NCBI RefSeq assembly: GCF_001553265.1
Contig: NZ_KQ960653.1
Location: forward strand, 29,052-83,002
Direction of reading: 5' to 3'
Source: Prevotella sp. DNF00663
GTDB lineage: Bacteria > Bacteroidota > Bacteroidia > Bacteroidales > Bacteroidaceae
DNA length: 53,951 bases
Made by a program: the position numbers and the translations under genes. The first letter of the stretch is position 1, and the number at the start of each line of letters is the position of its first letter. Positions 17,934 to 26,794 of the stretch are shown here, in pieces. The notes below the pieces were generated by a model. The model did not search any database. It had not been told where the DNA came from and was given only the letters and a program-made list of their open reading frames with translations.

Positions 17934-20209
17934 TCCATTTGCTCGTTTTGAGCGTAAGATGTGCCGGGCGCACCGATGAATTTGCGTGTCGCTCTCAACT
18001 GATGGCGCATCACACTTAGCAATTCCTGTGTCTCTTGGATAAGATTCAGGTAGACGATAGAGATTTGCAGATTCTTTGAATTCCTATCTTTCTGCATGCG
18101 GTCTATGTGCTTATGGCGCAACACGGAGAGTTCGTTCTTGCATCGGTCGGCCTCTTCCATCACGTCGCGATACCCATAATATCGACCCGTACTGATAAAA
18201 CCGGCCGTTTGTTTCATCAGTTGATGAATGCTGTTCAATACAGGTTGGAACTCATCAATATAACTTTGGGGCAACGGATTGAAATTGTTGTCCACATGTT
18301 CCTTTACTGGTTCGAGCATACGCTTCAGACAATAGATGTATTGCTGTGCACTATTGATACCTAGATAGAACCACGTATTGCGCTCCAAAGCCAACTCCTG
18401 CGGCACCAGATGCATCACTAATATCTCCTTCTTTCGATACTTTTTCAACATTTCCTGTTCTTTCTTAAGTGCACTTTGACTACTCCTTAGCTCGCTCATC
18501 TTTTGTTTTGACAACCCATCAAAGATATGCGTGTACTGCTCCAAGGCAAAGTTGGTCATACCGGCTTGCATCCTACTCACATGTTTCACCAGTAAATCCC
18601 ACACTATCTCCGGGTCTTTGCTGCGCATCATCAGCTTGAACAACTCGTCTTCCTTATTCTCTTTCTCGCTGTCGCTAAACTTCTTGCTGCTTCTAATAAG
18701 CAGATAGATGACCAATCCCATAAAGGCTATCATCGCACCGATGCTTCCATAGAACATCACAAGCGTCACCAACATACAGCCAAGGAAGGCCACTCCCGCC
18801 GTCACAAACCATCCGCCAATCACCGAAAGCATACCCGTGATACGGAACACAGCACTCTCCCGTCCCCATGCACGGTCGGCCAAAGACGAGCTCATAGCCA
18901 CCATAAAGGTCACATAAGTGGTAGACAAGGGTAGCTTCAGATTGGTTCCGATGATGATAAGCAATGCCGCCAACACCAAATTCACCGATGCACGCACCTC
19001 GTCAAAGGCTACTCCGGGAGCCAACACCACACCTTGATTGTCAAATCTGCCATCTATCCATCGACGGACCGACTGCGGTATCACGCGTTCCACGTTCTCC
19101 GAATAGTTCTGTGTCAAGCGAGCTATGCTGCGAGCAGCACGTGATGTGCCGAACATCTCATCGCCCTCGTCCTGTCTCGAAAGGTCTACACTGGTCTTAA
19201 TCACATTGCGTGCCTTTTTCGAGGTAACCATCGAAAATATCATGATGAACGCCGCTATTGCGAGATAGAGCATCGGAGTCTTTGCCGAACCCTGTAACGA
19301 CGCCATCAAAAAACTATCGTTGGCACCACCACCATGCATCATATAGTCTTGAAACGAACTGAGACCAGCCAACGGAACACCGATAAAGTTTACCAAGTCG
19401 TTGCCTGCAAAGGCCATGGCCAACGCGAATGTACCGGCCAAGATGATGAATTTGAAGATGTTGACCTTGCACAAATGCAATATCTCCATTACCACCGTAC
19501 TCCCCAGAAACACCACTATCAGAAGCGTATGAATATGGGTATCGATGAAAGTCACCACACGTTGGTCGATGAACCAAGCCCCTCCCAATCCTTTTGCAAA
19601 CACGAAATACGACAATGCCGTAACGGCAATGCCACCAAAGATAGCCACCGTGTAACGCAGATTCTCTTGATATTTAAAGGTGAATATCAAACGCGAAACC
19701 CACTGAACAATGTAACCGAAGACAAAAGCGACAGCCACCGACACGAAGATAGCGATGATAACGGTCAGCGCTTTCTCGGTATTCAACAGGTCGAATATCT
19801 GCAATTCACTGCCATGTACCATCTTCAAGATAGCCATAACAAACGTACCACCAAGCAATTCAAACACCATCGACACAGTGGTAGAGGTGGGCAAGCCCAG
19901 ACTATTGAACATGTCGAGAATCACAACATCAGTCACCATCACGGCTAATAAGATGGTCATAACCTCGTGAAAGGTGAAGTTAGACGGATTCATGATGCCG
20001 TGTCGGGCAATATCCATCATGCCATTGCTCAACAAAGCACCTGCCAGCACACCCACCGAGGCTACTATCATGATGGTACGATAGCGAGCCACACGTGCAC
20101 CGACGGCCGAATTGAGAAAGTTTACAGCATCGTTGCTGACACCCACCCATAAATCAAAGGATGCCAACAAAAACAGAAAGACAATAATAATCAGATAAAT
20201 CAATTCCAT
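17930..20209 (-). CDS. PiT-family inorganic phosphate transporter with PhoU-like C-terminal domain
   Basis: 759 residues. Two PHO4 repeats carry the signature sequences GVSNDAVNFLNSAVG near the N terminus and AGNDLVNFIGVPLAG in the middle, with about 10-12 membrane segments. From about residue 530 the protein is soluble and helical, matching a PhoU-like regulatory domain. PiT transporters take up phosphate (or metal-phosphate) with cation symport. The attached PhoU-like domain is found in Bacteroidetes members and probably regulates flux. A -7 box at 20235-20242 precedes the gene. Convergent 4-bp overlap with the helix-hairpin-helix barrel gene. Confidence 0.9.
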   Translation of the reverse strand: MELIYLIIIVFLFLLASFDLWVGVSNDAVNFLNSAVGARVARYRTIMIVASVGVLAGALLSNGMMDIARHGIMNPSNFTFHEVMTILLAVMVTDVVILDMFNSLGLPTSTTVSMVFELLGGTFVMAILKMVHGSELQIFDLLNTEKALTVIIAIFVSVAVAFVFGYIVQWVSRLIFTFKYQENLRYTVAIFGGIAVTALSYFVFAKGLGGAWFIDQRVVTFIDTHIHTLLIVVFLGSTVVMEILHLCKVNIFKFIILAGTFALAMAFAGNDLVNFIGVPLAGLSSFQDYMMHGGGANDSFLMASLQGSAKTPMLYLAIAAFIMIFSMVTSKKARNVIKTSVDLSRQDEGDEMFGTSRAARSIARLTQNYSENVERVIPQSVRRWIDGRFDNQGVVLAPGVAFDEVRASVNLVLAALLIIIGTNLKLPLSTTYVTFMVAMSSSLADRAWGRESAVFRITGMLSVIGGWFVTAGVAFLGCMLVTLVMFYGSIGAMIAFMGLVIYLLIRSSKKFSDSEKENKEDELFKLMMRSKDPEIVWDLLVKHVSRMQAGMTNFALEQYTHIFDGLSKQKMSELRSSQSALKKEQEMLKKYRKKEILVMHLVPQELALERNTWFYLGINSAQQYIYCLKRMLEPVKEHVDNNFNPLPQSYIDEFQPVLNSIHQLMKQTAGFISTGRYYGYRDVMEEADRCKNELSVLRHKHIDRMQKDRNSKNLQISIVYLNLIQETQELLSVMRHQLRATRKFIGAPGTSYAQNEQMD

Positions 20210-20234
20210 AAGTCGATTTTATAATTTCTTGATG

Positions 20235-20242
20235 CAAAAGTA
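20235..20242 (-). promoter_or_regulatory. Phosphate transporter promoter -7 box
   Basis: Minus-strand TACTTTTG matches TAnnTTTG, 25 bp before the ATG at 20209. The -33 region has no clear TTTG. Confidence 0.45.
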
Positions 20243-20398
20243 GTAGCCCCATGTTTCCAATTCTTTGCAACCTTATTACAATCATGTTACAAATGATAAA
20301 TAGCACGGCAGAAAAGGCATATTCAGTTATTTTTCGATATATTTGCAACATCGTTGGGCTAACAACTTATTAAGTTGCCGACTCAATATAATCTTCCG

Positions 20399-20548
20399 CT
20401 CCTTGAGAGAAAGCCGAGGTGAGGTTATTGCAAGGCCACAGCAGCATCGCTGCAAAAGCCAGACAGCAATGCTGAAAAGGCGAGGCAGCAAAGTTGCAGA
20501 GGCTTTGCAGCCGAGTAATAGACAAGTAAACGAGTAGACAAGTAGAGC
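20399..20548 (+). repeat. Composite dispersed repeat, copy B
   Basis: The order is a G-rich module (CTCCTTGAGAG...GAGGTGAGGTT, 20399-20426), three palindromic units (20441, 20464 and 20485; for example GCAGCATCGCTGC), and octamers GACAAGTA, AACGAGTA, GACAAGTA (20521-20544). Distance from CTCC to the first unit is 42 bp, exactly as in copy C. It lies in the 420-bp divergent gap between the phosphate transporter and rprY; nothing else in that gap looks like a gene. Confidence 0.8.
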
Positions 20549-20629
20549 TGATTGAGGGGACAAACAAAAGAAATAAAAATGGCAAAGTGGCTAACAAGCC
20601 TCTCCTAACCGGTATATATACAATATAAT

Positions 20630-21322
20630 ATGGATACGATGAAGCAGAGAATTCTTGTGGTCGACGACGAGCGCGACCTATGTAAAATCCTTCAATTCAA
20701 CCTTGAGAATGAGGGATTCAACGTAGATGTAGCCTATTCGGCCGAAGAAGTGCTGGCCAAAGAGTCGCTTGCAGACTACGACCTCATGATGCTAGACGTA
20801 ATGATGGGAGAGATTTCGGGCTTCTCACTGGCTAAACGACTCAAACAAAACAGTGATACGAGGCGCATACCCATAATCTTCGTCACTGCCAAAGACACGG
20901 AGAACGATGCCGTAACCGGACTTACCATCGGTGCCGACGACTACATCACGAAACCTTTTTCGGTACGCGAGATGATTCTTCGAGTCAAAGCCGTACTACG
21001 ACGAACAGCCGTTACCGCGACTCCCACCGACGAATTGATCAGCTATCACACCCTTCGCATCAATCTATCTGCCAAAAAAGTGGAGTTGGACGGTATGGAA
21101 ATACCTTTCACTAAGACCGAGTTAGGCGTGCTCAGCCTACTTCTCAAGCACCGTGGACGGGTGTTCAGCCGACAAGAACTCATCACAAAGATATGGCCGA
21201 GTGACGTATTGGTGCTCGACAGAACGGTGGATGTGAACATCACACGTATTCGTAAAAAGATTGGAATCTATGCCAAACACATCGTCACTCGGCAGGGATT
21301 CGGTTATTGTTTTGAAGATTAA
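20630..21322 (+). CDS. rprY: OmpR-family response regulator, RprY-like
   Basis: 230 residues: receiver domain (about 5-120) with Asp12/Asp13, phospho-acceptor Asp56 (MMLDVMM) and Lys108 (TKPF), then a winged-helix DNA-binding domain (about 130-230) with LDRTVDVNITRIRKKIG. A second ATG three codons in (20639) is an alternative start. It is 3 bp ahead of its cognate kinase gene, so the pair forms one operon. RprY is the Bacteroides regulator first linked with tetracycline-response phenotypes; the identification here rests on domain order and Bacteroidales context. Copy B of the dispersed repeat lies about 80 bp upstream. Confidence 0.85.
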   Translation: MDTMKQRILVVDDERDLCKILQFNLENEGFNVDVAYSAEEVLAKESLADYDLMMLDVMMGEISGFSLAKRLKQNSDTRRIPIIFVTAKDTENDAVTGLTIGADDYITKPFSVREMILRVKAVLRRTAVTATPTDELISYHTLRINLSAKKVELDGMEIPFTKTELGVLSLLLKHRGRVFSRQELITKIWPSDVLVLDRTVDVNITRIRKKIGIYAKHIVTRQGFGYCFED

Positions 21323-21325
21323 AAG

Positions 21326-22762
21326 ATGCAACCATCCATAGACAAACCAACAGGAACAACCATCGGGCAGCGCATGTTTGTACTTGTGCTCACAGTCTTT
21401 GTGCTCGTTGTGGCGCTCTTATTATCCATGAACCATGTGGGAGAGAACCGGCATAAAGCCGAACTCATCAACCTACGACTGCAAGACTACAACGACCGCA
21501 TGTACGAAGTACTGGAGTTGACGGGGAAAAATAATGAGGCAGCCATTGCCAAATACGTCAATACGCACCGCATCAATGGCATGCGCGTAACATTGATACG
21601 CCCATCGGGACGCATAGTCTTCGACAACGAGGTGAAAGACTATGCCCATATTCCCAACCATAAGAATCGTCGAGAGGTGGCCACAGCATTACGCCAAGGA
21701 AGCGGTTTCGACATCAATCGCAACAGCCAGACGCTGGGTCACAAGTATTTCTATTCGGCTACATATTATCCAAGCGACTCTCTTGTCATTCGTTCGGCAC
21801 TGCCTTACGACAACAACATGCTTGATGGACTGGACGATAACATGCTCTATCTATGGCTATCGCTCTGTGCACTCATCGTCATCACGCTTGTACTCTATCG
21901 CTTTATCCACCGATTGAGCCGCAATGTGACGAAGTTACGCCTCTTCGCAAGCCGTGCCGACCGCAACGAAAGTCTTGATAGTGAAGACTTGGTACAATTC
22001 TCCAACGACGAATTAGGGGAAATATCAGAGTACATCATCAAGCTTTATAAACGGCTACAGCGTAGTAAAGAGGAGCAAGCCAACATGAGAAAGGAACTCA
22101 CACAGAACATTGCGCACGAACTTAAAACACCTGCTGCCACCATCCAAGGGTACTTGGAGACCATCATAGCCAACCCCGATATGGATGCAAAAATAAAACA
22201 ACAGTTCATCGAACGAAGCTATGCGCAGAGTCAACGGTTAGGTAGTTTGCTCGTAGATATATCTACGCTCAACAAGATGGACAACATAGGCAGCAGGCCA
22301 CAACAGCCAGTTGACTTCGACATTGCGACAATAGTACGCGACATTGTAGACGAGACAGCACTCGAAAGACAGGAAAAGAACTTGCTGTTCCACAACCAAC
22401 TACCGCAACAACTGCCTTTCCGTGGCGACCAATCACTTGTCTACAGCATCTTCCGAAACCTCACCGACAACGCCATTGCGTACGCCGGAGAGGGTAAATG
22501 CATCACGCTTCATGTGGAAGTAACTCCGGATGAGTATGCGTTTACATTCAAAGACGACGGTGTAGGCATCCCTCCGCAACATCTATCTCGCATCTTTGAA
22601 CGATTCTACAGGGTGGATAAAGGTCGCAGCAGAAAGCTCGGCGGCACCGGATTGGGACTCGCCATCGTCAAAAATGCAGTGATGATACATGGTGGAACCA
22701 TCACCGTAGAGAACCTAGAAGAGGGAGGCGTGGCGTTTAAGTTCACCCTTTCGCGAGGTTGA
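21326..22762 (+). CDS. rprX: Sensor histidine kinase, RprX-like
   Basis: 478 residues. Two membrane helices (about 16-36 and 172-192) bracket a periplasmic sensor domain of about 135 residues. A HisKA domain follows with the phospho-acceptor His264 in NIAHELKTPAATIQGYLE, and a HATPase domain with DNAIAYAGEG, DDGVGIP and GGTGLGLAIVKNAV motifs. It phosphorylates the upstream response regulator. The signal sensed cannot be inferred. Its stop faces that of hipA, 35 bp away, with no obvious terminator between. Confidence 0.87.
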   Translation: MQPSIDKPTGTTIGQRMFVLVLTVFVLVVALLLSMNHVGENRHKAELINLRLQDYNDRMYEVLELTGKNNEAAIAKYVNTHRINGMRVTLIRPSGRIVFDNEVKDYAHIPNHKNRREVATALRQGSGFDINRNSQTLGHKYFYSATYYPSDSLVIRSALPYDNNMLDGLDDNMLYLWLSLCALIVITLVLYRFIHRLSRNVTKLRLFASRADRNESLDSEDLVQFSNDELGEISEYIIKLYKRLQRSKEEQANMRKELTQNIAHELKTPAATIQGYLETIIANPDMDAKIKQQFIERSYAQSQRLGSLLVDISTLNKMDNIGSRPQQPVDFDIATIVRDIVDETALERQEKNLLFHNQLPQQLPFRGDQSLVYSIFRNLTDNAIAYAGEGKCITLHVEVTPDEYAFTFKDDGVGIPPQHLSRIFERFYRVDKGRSRKLGGTGLGLAIVKNAVMIHGGTITVENLEEGGVAFKFTLSRG

Positions 22763-22797
22763 GAGGCTAGAACTGCTTTCAACAACAATAGCCCGAA

Positions 22798-23919
22798 TTA
22801 CGGAAAAGGAAACTCATAATCCTTATTCTTAATTCGTTTTACCAATTCTCTGCCAATGGGTCTAACCTCATCAATAATTGATTCACACACTTTTTGAGGT
22901 ATTTGAATTCTCATTCCTGCATTGATTAAATCTTCATCGGTAGGACTATCGGTATAACCAACCGTTGTTGCATGCGTCTCCAAAGGACTATCATGAGTCA
23001 TATCGTAAGCAGGTGATAGTTTCCATTTGCCATCTATATATAGGAAAGAGAAGTTTCGTGCATGGTCATCGAAGTTTTCTGAATAGTAATTGAATACCAT
23101 CCTTCTGAATTGTTGTTCCACTTCTACATGATCCTGCGTAATATATCCCGTTAAAGCAAGAAGTGTATTGTAATCCATTTTAGGCGGATTGATACCCTCG
23201 TTCAGAAGCCCACTGGCCGTAACCATATGGATTCTATCTCCATTGGGGGCTATATCGAAACGTTCTTCACCAAAGTAGCGACCATTGAATAACCAAAATT
23301 GTGGGACAATGATTCCTGCTTTCTGCGCAGCTTTGTTATACATGTATTCTATAAGTCCCGCATCAAGAGGGTCATATGTTTGGCGAAACTTCACGATCCA
23401 ACTTATTCCGTCTGCATTTAACAACACTTTGGGGCGAACACCACCGGAGTTTCCACTAGCCATATATAATCTTCCGGCATTCTTATCGCTCTTTTCAGAA
23501 AGCGCCTCTAGCGCCTCATGCTGTATCTTGTCAAGGTCTATGCTGTCTTCCGGTATTGATATTTTATTGTCAGGAACATAGCACAATGCTCCCATACCGG
23601 ACGAACCGACGATACTTAGTTTCTGTAATGGATCTAGTTCCATGTAGTTGACACCATGCTTTCTTAGCTCTTTGGTCAACATATACTCTCCATAGCCACC
23701 GGGTATGCTATCCTCAAACACGCCAAAGTTACCACCAAACGGTGTAAGTTCGGCTTCAAACAACTCTGGTATAAGCGGAAGTTTCAAGGGAGAGATGGAA
23801 AATCCGGTGTCAAGCCATTCTCTATCATATTGGAACAAACATGTCCCATTCGTCCCCATAGTCATTCTTCCCACAAGAATATGATGGTACAGGACTTTCA
23901 AAGATTCAACCTTTCTCAT
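22798..23919 (-). CDS. hipA: HipA-family serine/threonine kinase toxin
   Basis: 373 residues, somewhat shorter than E. coli HipA (about 440). Both HipA regions are present. The N-terminal coupler (about 1-100) contains FGVFEDSIPGGYGEYML. The kinase lobe has the loop GNSGGVRPK, ATP-binding Lys177 (WIVKF), the catalytic Asp284 in NFDDHARNFSF, and the metal-binding Asp306 in LSPAYDMT. HipA kinases inactivate glutamyl-tRNA synthetase or related targets and cause dormancy. The start overlaps hipB by 14 bp, so the two are translationally coupled. No inactivating mutation is seen. The actual target is unknown. Confidence 0.9.
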   Translation of the reverse strand: MRKVESLKVLYHHILVGRMTMGTNGTCLFQYDREWLDTGFSISPLKLPLIPELFEAELTPFGGNFGVFEDSIPGGYGEYMLTKELRKHGVNYMELDPLQKLSIVGSSGMGALCYVPDNKISIPEDSIDLDKIQHEALEALSEKSDKNAGRLYMASGNSGGVRPKVLLNADGISWIVKFRQTYDPLDAGLIEYMYNKAAQKAGIIVPQFWLFNGRYFGEERFDIAPNGDRIHMVTASGLLNEGINPPKMDYNTLLALTGYITQDHVEVEQQFRRMVFNYYSENFDDHARNFSFLYIDGKWKLSPAYDMTHDSPLETHATTVGYTDSPTDEDLINAGMRIQIPQKVCESIIDEVRPIGRELVKRIKNKDYEFPFP

Positions 23920-24220
23920 CGGTTCCTCTCTTTCTACTTTTATTTTTGTTGATCTTTACCATCTCATCAAGGCTATTATACTTGGGCTTAGACATGACTT
24001 CCATCAGTTCCTGAGCATACCCTAAGGCACGACCTATCTTTACAAAACTGCCCAAAGAGATCTCACCGGTATGTTCAAAACGCTGTATGGTAGACAAAGG
24101 TACACCACTAAGGTCGGACAAAGCCTTTTGTGACATATTCTTTTCCAGCCTACGTAGCCTGCAACACTCTGATAGTCTTCGCTGAATATCGTCACTTGAA
24201 ATCGGTTCAAAGACATACAT
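23906..24220 (-). CDS. hipB: HipB-like XRE-family antitoxin/repressor
   Basis: 104 residues with a lambda-repressor-type helix-turn-helix (about 25-75; MSQKALSDLSGVPLSTIQRF). The N-terminal extension is acidic and the C-terminal tail is rich in Lys/Asn/Arg. It is the antitoxin partner: it precedes and overlaps hipA, the classical order. The upstream region has two copies of a 17-bp AT-rich sequence (24231-24247 and 24272-24288) that are likely autoregulatory operators. Confidence 0.85.
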   Translation of the reverse strand: MYVFEPISSDDIQRRLSECCRLRRLEKNMSQKALSDLSGVPLSTIQRFEHTGEISLGSFVKIGRALGYAQELMEVMSKPKYNSLDEMVKINKNKSRKRGTDEKG

Positions 24221-24230
24221 ATATTACAAT

Positions 24231-24288
24231 TTATATATTAGTTACTATACCTAATATTCTTATTTTATAACTTATATATTAGTTATTA
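24231..24288. promoter_or_regulatory. Tandem operator-like direct repeats upstream of hipBA
   Basis: TTATATATTAGTTACTA (24231-24247) recurs as TTATATATTAGTTATTA (24272-24288), 16 of 17 bases identical, 41 bp apart or about four helical turns. Each half is nearly palindromic in TTATATATTA. Position and phasing fit cooperative HipB binding; this is an inference. Confidence 0.55.
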
Positions 24289-24422
24289 CAAATATACACA
24301 AAAGACTTATAAGAGCCAAATATTTCTTCTTATTTCTAGACACAATCTCTATATGTGATTTTACAAGCCCCTCTTACAGTCAACTATCTGCAAATTAATG
24401 CTCATTTATCATTGATTTACAG

Positions 24423-24430
24423 TACCTTTG
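24423..24430 (+). promoter_or_regulatory. -7 box of the U32-sufE-trmH operon
   Basis: TACCTTTG matches TAnnTTTG and ends only 4 bp before the ATG at 24435, implying a leaderless or nearly leaderless transcript. Confidence 0.55.
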
Positions 24431-24434
24431 CAGC

Positions 24435-25679
24435 ATGGATAAGAATATATCAGATTATGAAATAATGGCTCCGGTGGGCTCGCGAGAATCGCTCGCAGCA
24501 GCTATTCAGGCCGGTACAGACTCCGTTTACTTCGGCATCGGACAGCTGAACATGCGCTCACATTCGGCCAATCACTTCACCATAGACGACTTACGAGAGA
24601 TTGCAGCAACGTGTAATGAGCACGGTATCAAAACCTATCTCACGGTAAACACAGTCATCTACGACGAGGATATAGCCACAATGCACGAGATAATAGACGC
24701 TGCCAAGGAGGCCGGAATATCGGCTGTTATCGCTTCAGACGTAGCAGTAATGGCCTATTGTAATGAAATTGGCGAGGAAGTTCACCTGTCTACGCAACTC
24801 AATATATCGAATACGGAGGCTTTAAAGTTCTATGCTCGGTTTGCAGACGTATCGGTATTGGCTCGCGAACTGAAAATGGAACAGGTGAAATACATCCACG
24901 AACAAATAGTCGAACAGAATATTTGCGGTCCGCTAGGCAAGCCCGTTCGTATCGAAATGTTCTGTCATGGTGCACTATGTATGGCTGTTTCGGGCAAATG
25001 TTACATGAGTCTTCACGATGCAAATCGCTCAGCCAACCGCGGCCAATGCGTACAAATATGCCGCCGTTCGTATACTGTAACCGACAACGAAACGGGAAAA
25101 CAGCTGGAGATAGACAATAAATACATCATGAGTCCAAAGGACTTGAAAACCGTACGCTTCGTAGATAAGATGATGGATGCGGGTGTTCGGGTGTTCAAAA
25201 TCGAAGGACGTGCGCGTGGCCCCGAATATGTGTACACCGTAGTAAAATGCTATAAAGAGGCCATACAGAGCGTTCTTGATGGCACTTTCACCGAAGAGAA
25301 GAAGGACGAATGGGACAAACGACTCGCAACCGTGTTCAACCGCGGCTTCTGGGATGGCTATTATCAAGGCCAGACAATGGGTGAATGGACCAAGAATTAC
25401 GGTAACAAGGCCACACAGAAGAAAATACTTGTAGGCAAAGTAACCAAGCACTTCGCAAAGATAGGGGTAGCCGAGATTGCCGTGGAAGCCACTACATTCA
25501 ACGTAGGAGACAAGTTACTCATCACCGGACCGACTACCGGAGCCATGTATCTTGATGCTACAGAGATACGTTATGACCTGAAACCCGTAGAGAAAGCAGA
25601 ACAGGGATGGCGTATTTCCATCCCCGTACCCGACAAAGTGCGCCCCAATGACAAGCTGTTTAAGCTGGTAGAAGGGTGA
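24435..25679 (+). CDS. Peptidase-U32-family protein (TrhP/RlhA-like RNA hydroxylation factor)
   Basis: 414 residues. The U32 signature appears as EMFCHGALCMAVSGKCYMS, with further cysteines in GQCVQICR; the four Cys probably bind an Fe-S cluster. An N-terminal TIM-barrel-like part begins at IMAPVGSRESLAAAIQAG. Better characterised U32 proteins are prephenate-dependent tRNA (TrhP) or rRNA (RlhA) hydroxylation enzymes rather than proteases, so that role is more likely here. The short form lacks the long C-terminal extension of some relatives. A promoter box almost touches the first ATG; the Met at codon 11 is an alternative start. Confidence 0.88.
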   Translation: MDKNISDYEIMAPVGSRESLAAAIQAGTDSVYFGIGQLNMRSHSANHFTIDDLREIAATCNEHGIKTYLTVNTVIYDEDIATMHEIIDAAKEAGISAVIASDVAVMAYCNEIGEEVHLSTQLNISNTEALKFYARFADVSVLARELKMEQVKYIHEQIVEQNICGPLGKPVRIEMFCHGALCMAVSGKCYMSLHDANRSANRGQCVQICRRSYTVTDNETGKQLEIDNKYIMSPKDLKTVRFVDKMMDAGVRVFKIEGRARGPEYVYTVVKCYKEAIQSVLDGTFTEEKKDEWDKRLATVFNRGFWDGYYQGQTMGEWTKNYGNKATQKKILVGKVTKHFAKIGVAEIAVEATTFNVGDKLLITGPTTGAMYLDATEIRYDLKPVEKAEQGWRISIPVPDKVRPNDKLFKLVEG

Positions 25680-25749
25680 CTCTATATGCTCTAAAACATC
25701 ATAAAAGAGCCATATAAAATATACAGAATAAGGATATTAGCAAACAAAT

Positions 25750-26178
25750 ATGACTATCAACGAATTGCAAGACGAAGTCATTGCGGAGTTTGAAGACTTC
25801 ACCGACTGGATGGATCGATACCAAATGCTCATCGACCTAGGCAATGATTTGGAAGTATTAGACAATCAATATAAAACAGAAAGCAACCTTATCAATGGTT
25901 GTCAAAGCCGTGTGTGGGTGCAATGCGACTATACAGACGGGCTCATCAAGCTCACAGCAGACAGCGATGCGCTCATCGTCAAAGGCATCATAGCCCTGTT
26001 GATTCGCGTATTAAGCAGTCATACACCAACCGAGATACTCGATGCCGACCTGTATTTCATCGACCGTATCGGGCTGCGTGAGCATCTCTCGCCCACCCGT
26101 AGCAATGGTTTGCTCTCAATGATTAAGCAGATTCGCATGTACGCATTGGCTTATAAAACTAAGGAGGAACAGCAGTAA
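25750..26178 (+). CDS. sufE: SufE-family cysteine-desulfurase accessory protein
   Basis: 142 residues, the family's normal length. The active Cys51 lies in the NGCQSRVW loop, which accepts persulfide sulfur from the SufS desulfurase for Fe-S cluster assembly. The rest follows the SufE fold (N-terminal amphipathic helices, central sheet, C-terminal helix with MIKQIRMYA). It is 70 bp after the U32 gene, itself a probable Fe-S protein, and 1 bp before the methyltransferase gene. No sufS is in the window. Confidence 0.93.
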   Translation: MTINELQDEVIAEFEDFTDWMDRYQMLIDLGNDLEVLDNQYKTESNLINGCQSRVWVQCDYTDGLIKLTADSDALIVKGIIALLIRVLSSHTPTEILDADLYFIDRIGLREHLSPTRSNGLLSMIKQIRMYALAYKTKEEQQ

Positions 26179-26179
26179 A

Positions 26180-26722
26180 ATGCGCAAGCTCAAGACGATA
26201 GAGATGCAACGACTCACGGTCGACGAGTTCAAAGAGGCCGAAAAGCTGCCTCTGATAGTGGTTCTCGATGACGTACGATCGCTGTATAATGTAGGAAGTG
26301 TGTTTCGTTCATGCGACGCTTTCCGTGTAGAGGCAGTCTATCTGTGCGGTATCACGGCCACACCTCCCAATGCCGAGATTCACAAAACGGCTCTTGGCGG
26401 TGAAGACAGTGTGGATTGGAAATACTTCCCTAGCGCGATTGAGGCCGTCGAAGCCCTCCACTGCGATGGCTATTATATATATGGTATCGAGCAAGTTGAG
26501 GGTTCTGTAAAATTACAAGACCTATCGTTAGACCGTCAAGGCAAATATGCCGTAGTCTTCGGAAACGAGGTTAAGGGCGTCGCTCAGGCTGTTATCGACC
26601 GTTGCGACAGCTGTCTGGAGATTCCACAGTTTGGTACCAAGCATTCGCTCAACGTGAGTGTGACTACCGGTATCGTCGTTTGGGAGTTTGCCCGCCACCT
26701 CATCTTGGATTCCTATAAATAG
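26180..26722 (+). CDS. SpoU/TrmH-family RNA 2'-O-methyltransferase
   Basis: 180 residues, a minimal SPOUT protein without the N-terminal RNA-binding domain. Motif 1 is NVGSVFRSCDAF, motif 2 is VFGNEVKGV, and motif 3 is IPQFGTKHSLNVSVTTGIV, together forming the trefoil knot that binds S-adenosylmethionine. The likely substrate is a 2'-OH in tRNA or rRNA; the exact site is unknown. The start follows the sufE stop by 1 bp, so it belongs to the U32-sufE operon. A terminator follows at 26761-26789. Confidence 0.88.
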   Translation: MRKLKTIEMQRLTVDEFKEAEKLPLIVVLDDVRSLYNVGSVFRSCDAFRVEAVYLCGITATPPNAEIHKTALGGEDSVDWKYFPSAIEAVEALHCDGYYIYGIEQVEGSVKLQDLSLDRQGKYAVVFGNEVKGVAQAVIDRCDSCLEIPQFGTKHSLNVSVTTGIVVWEFARHLILDSYK

Positions 26723-26760
26723 ACATCAACTTACAAGAAAGCCTATCAAGCTCCACCCAT

Positions 26761-26789
26761 ATCCCCCTTTGCCCACTGCATTGGGGGAT
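26761..26789 (+). terminator. Terminator after the U32-sufE-trmH operon
   Basis: ATCCCCC/GGGGGAT stem of 7 bp with a 15-nt loop, followed by TTTTTG. Confidence 0.7.
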
Positions 26790-26794
26790 TTTTG

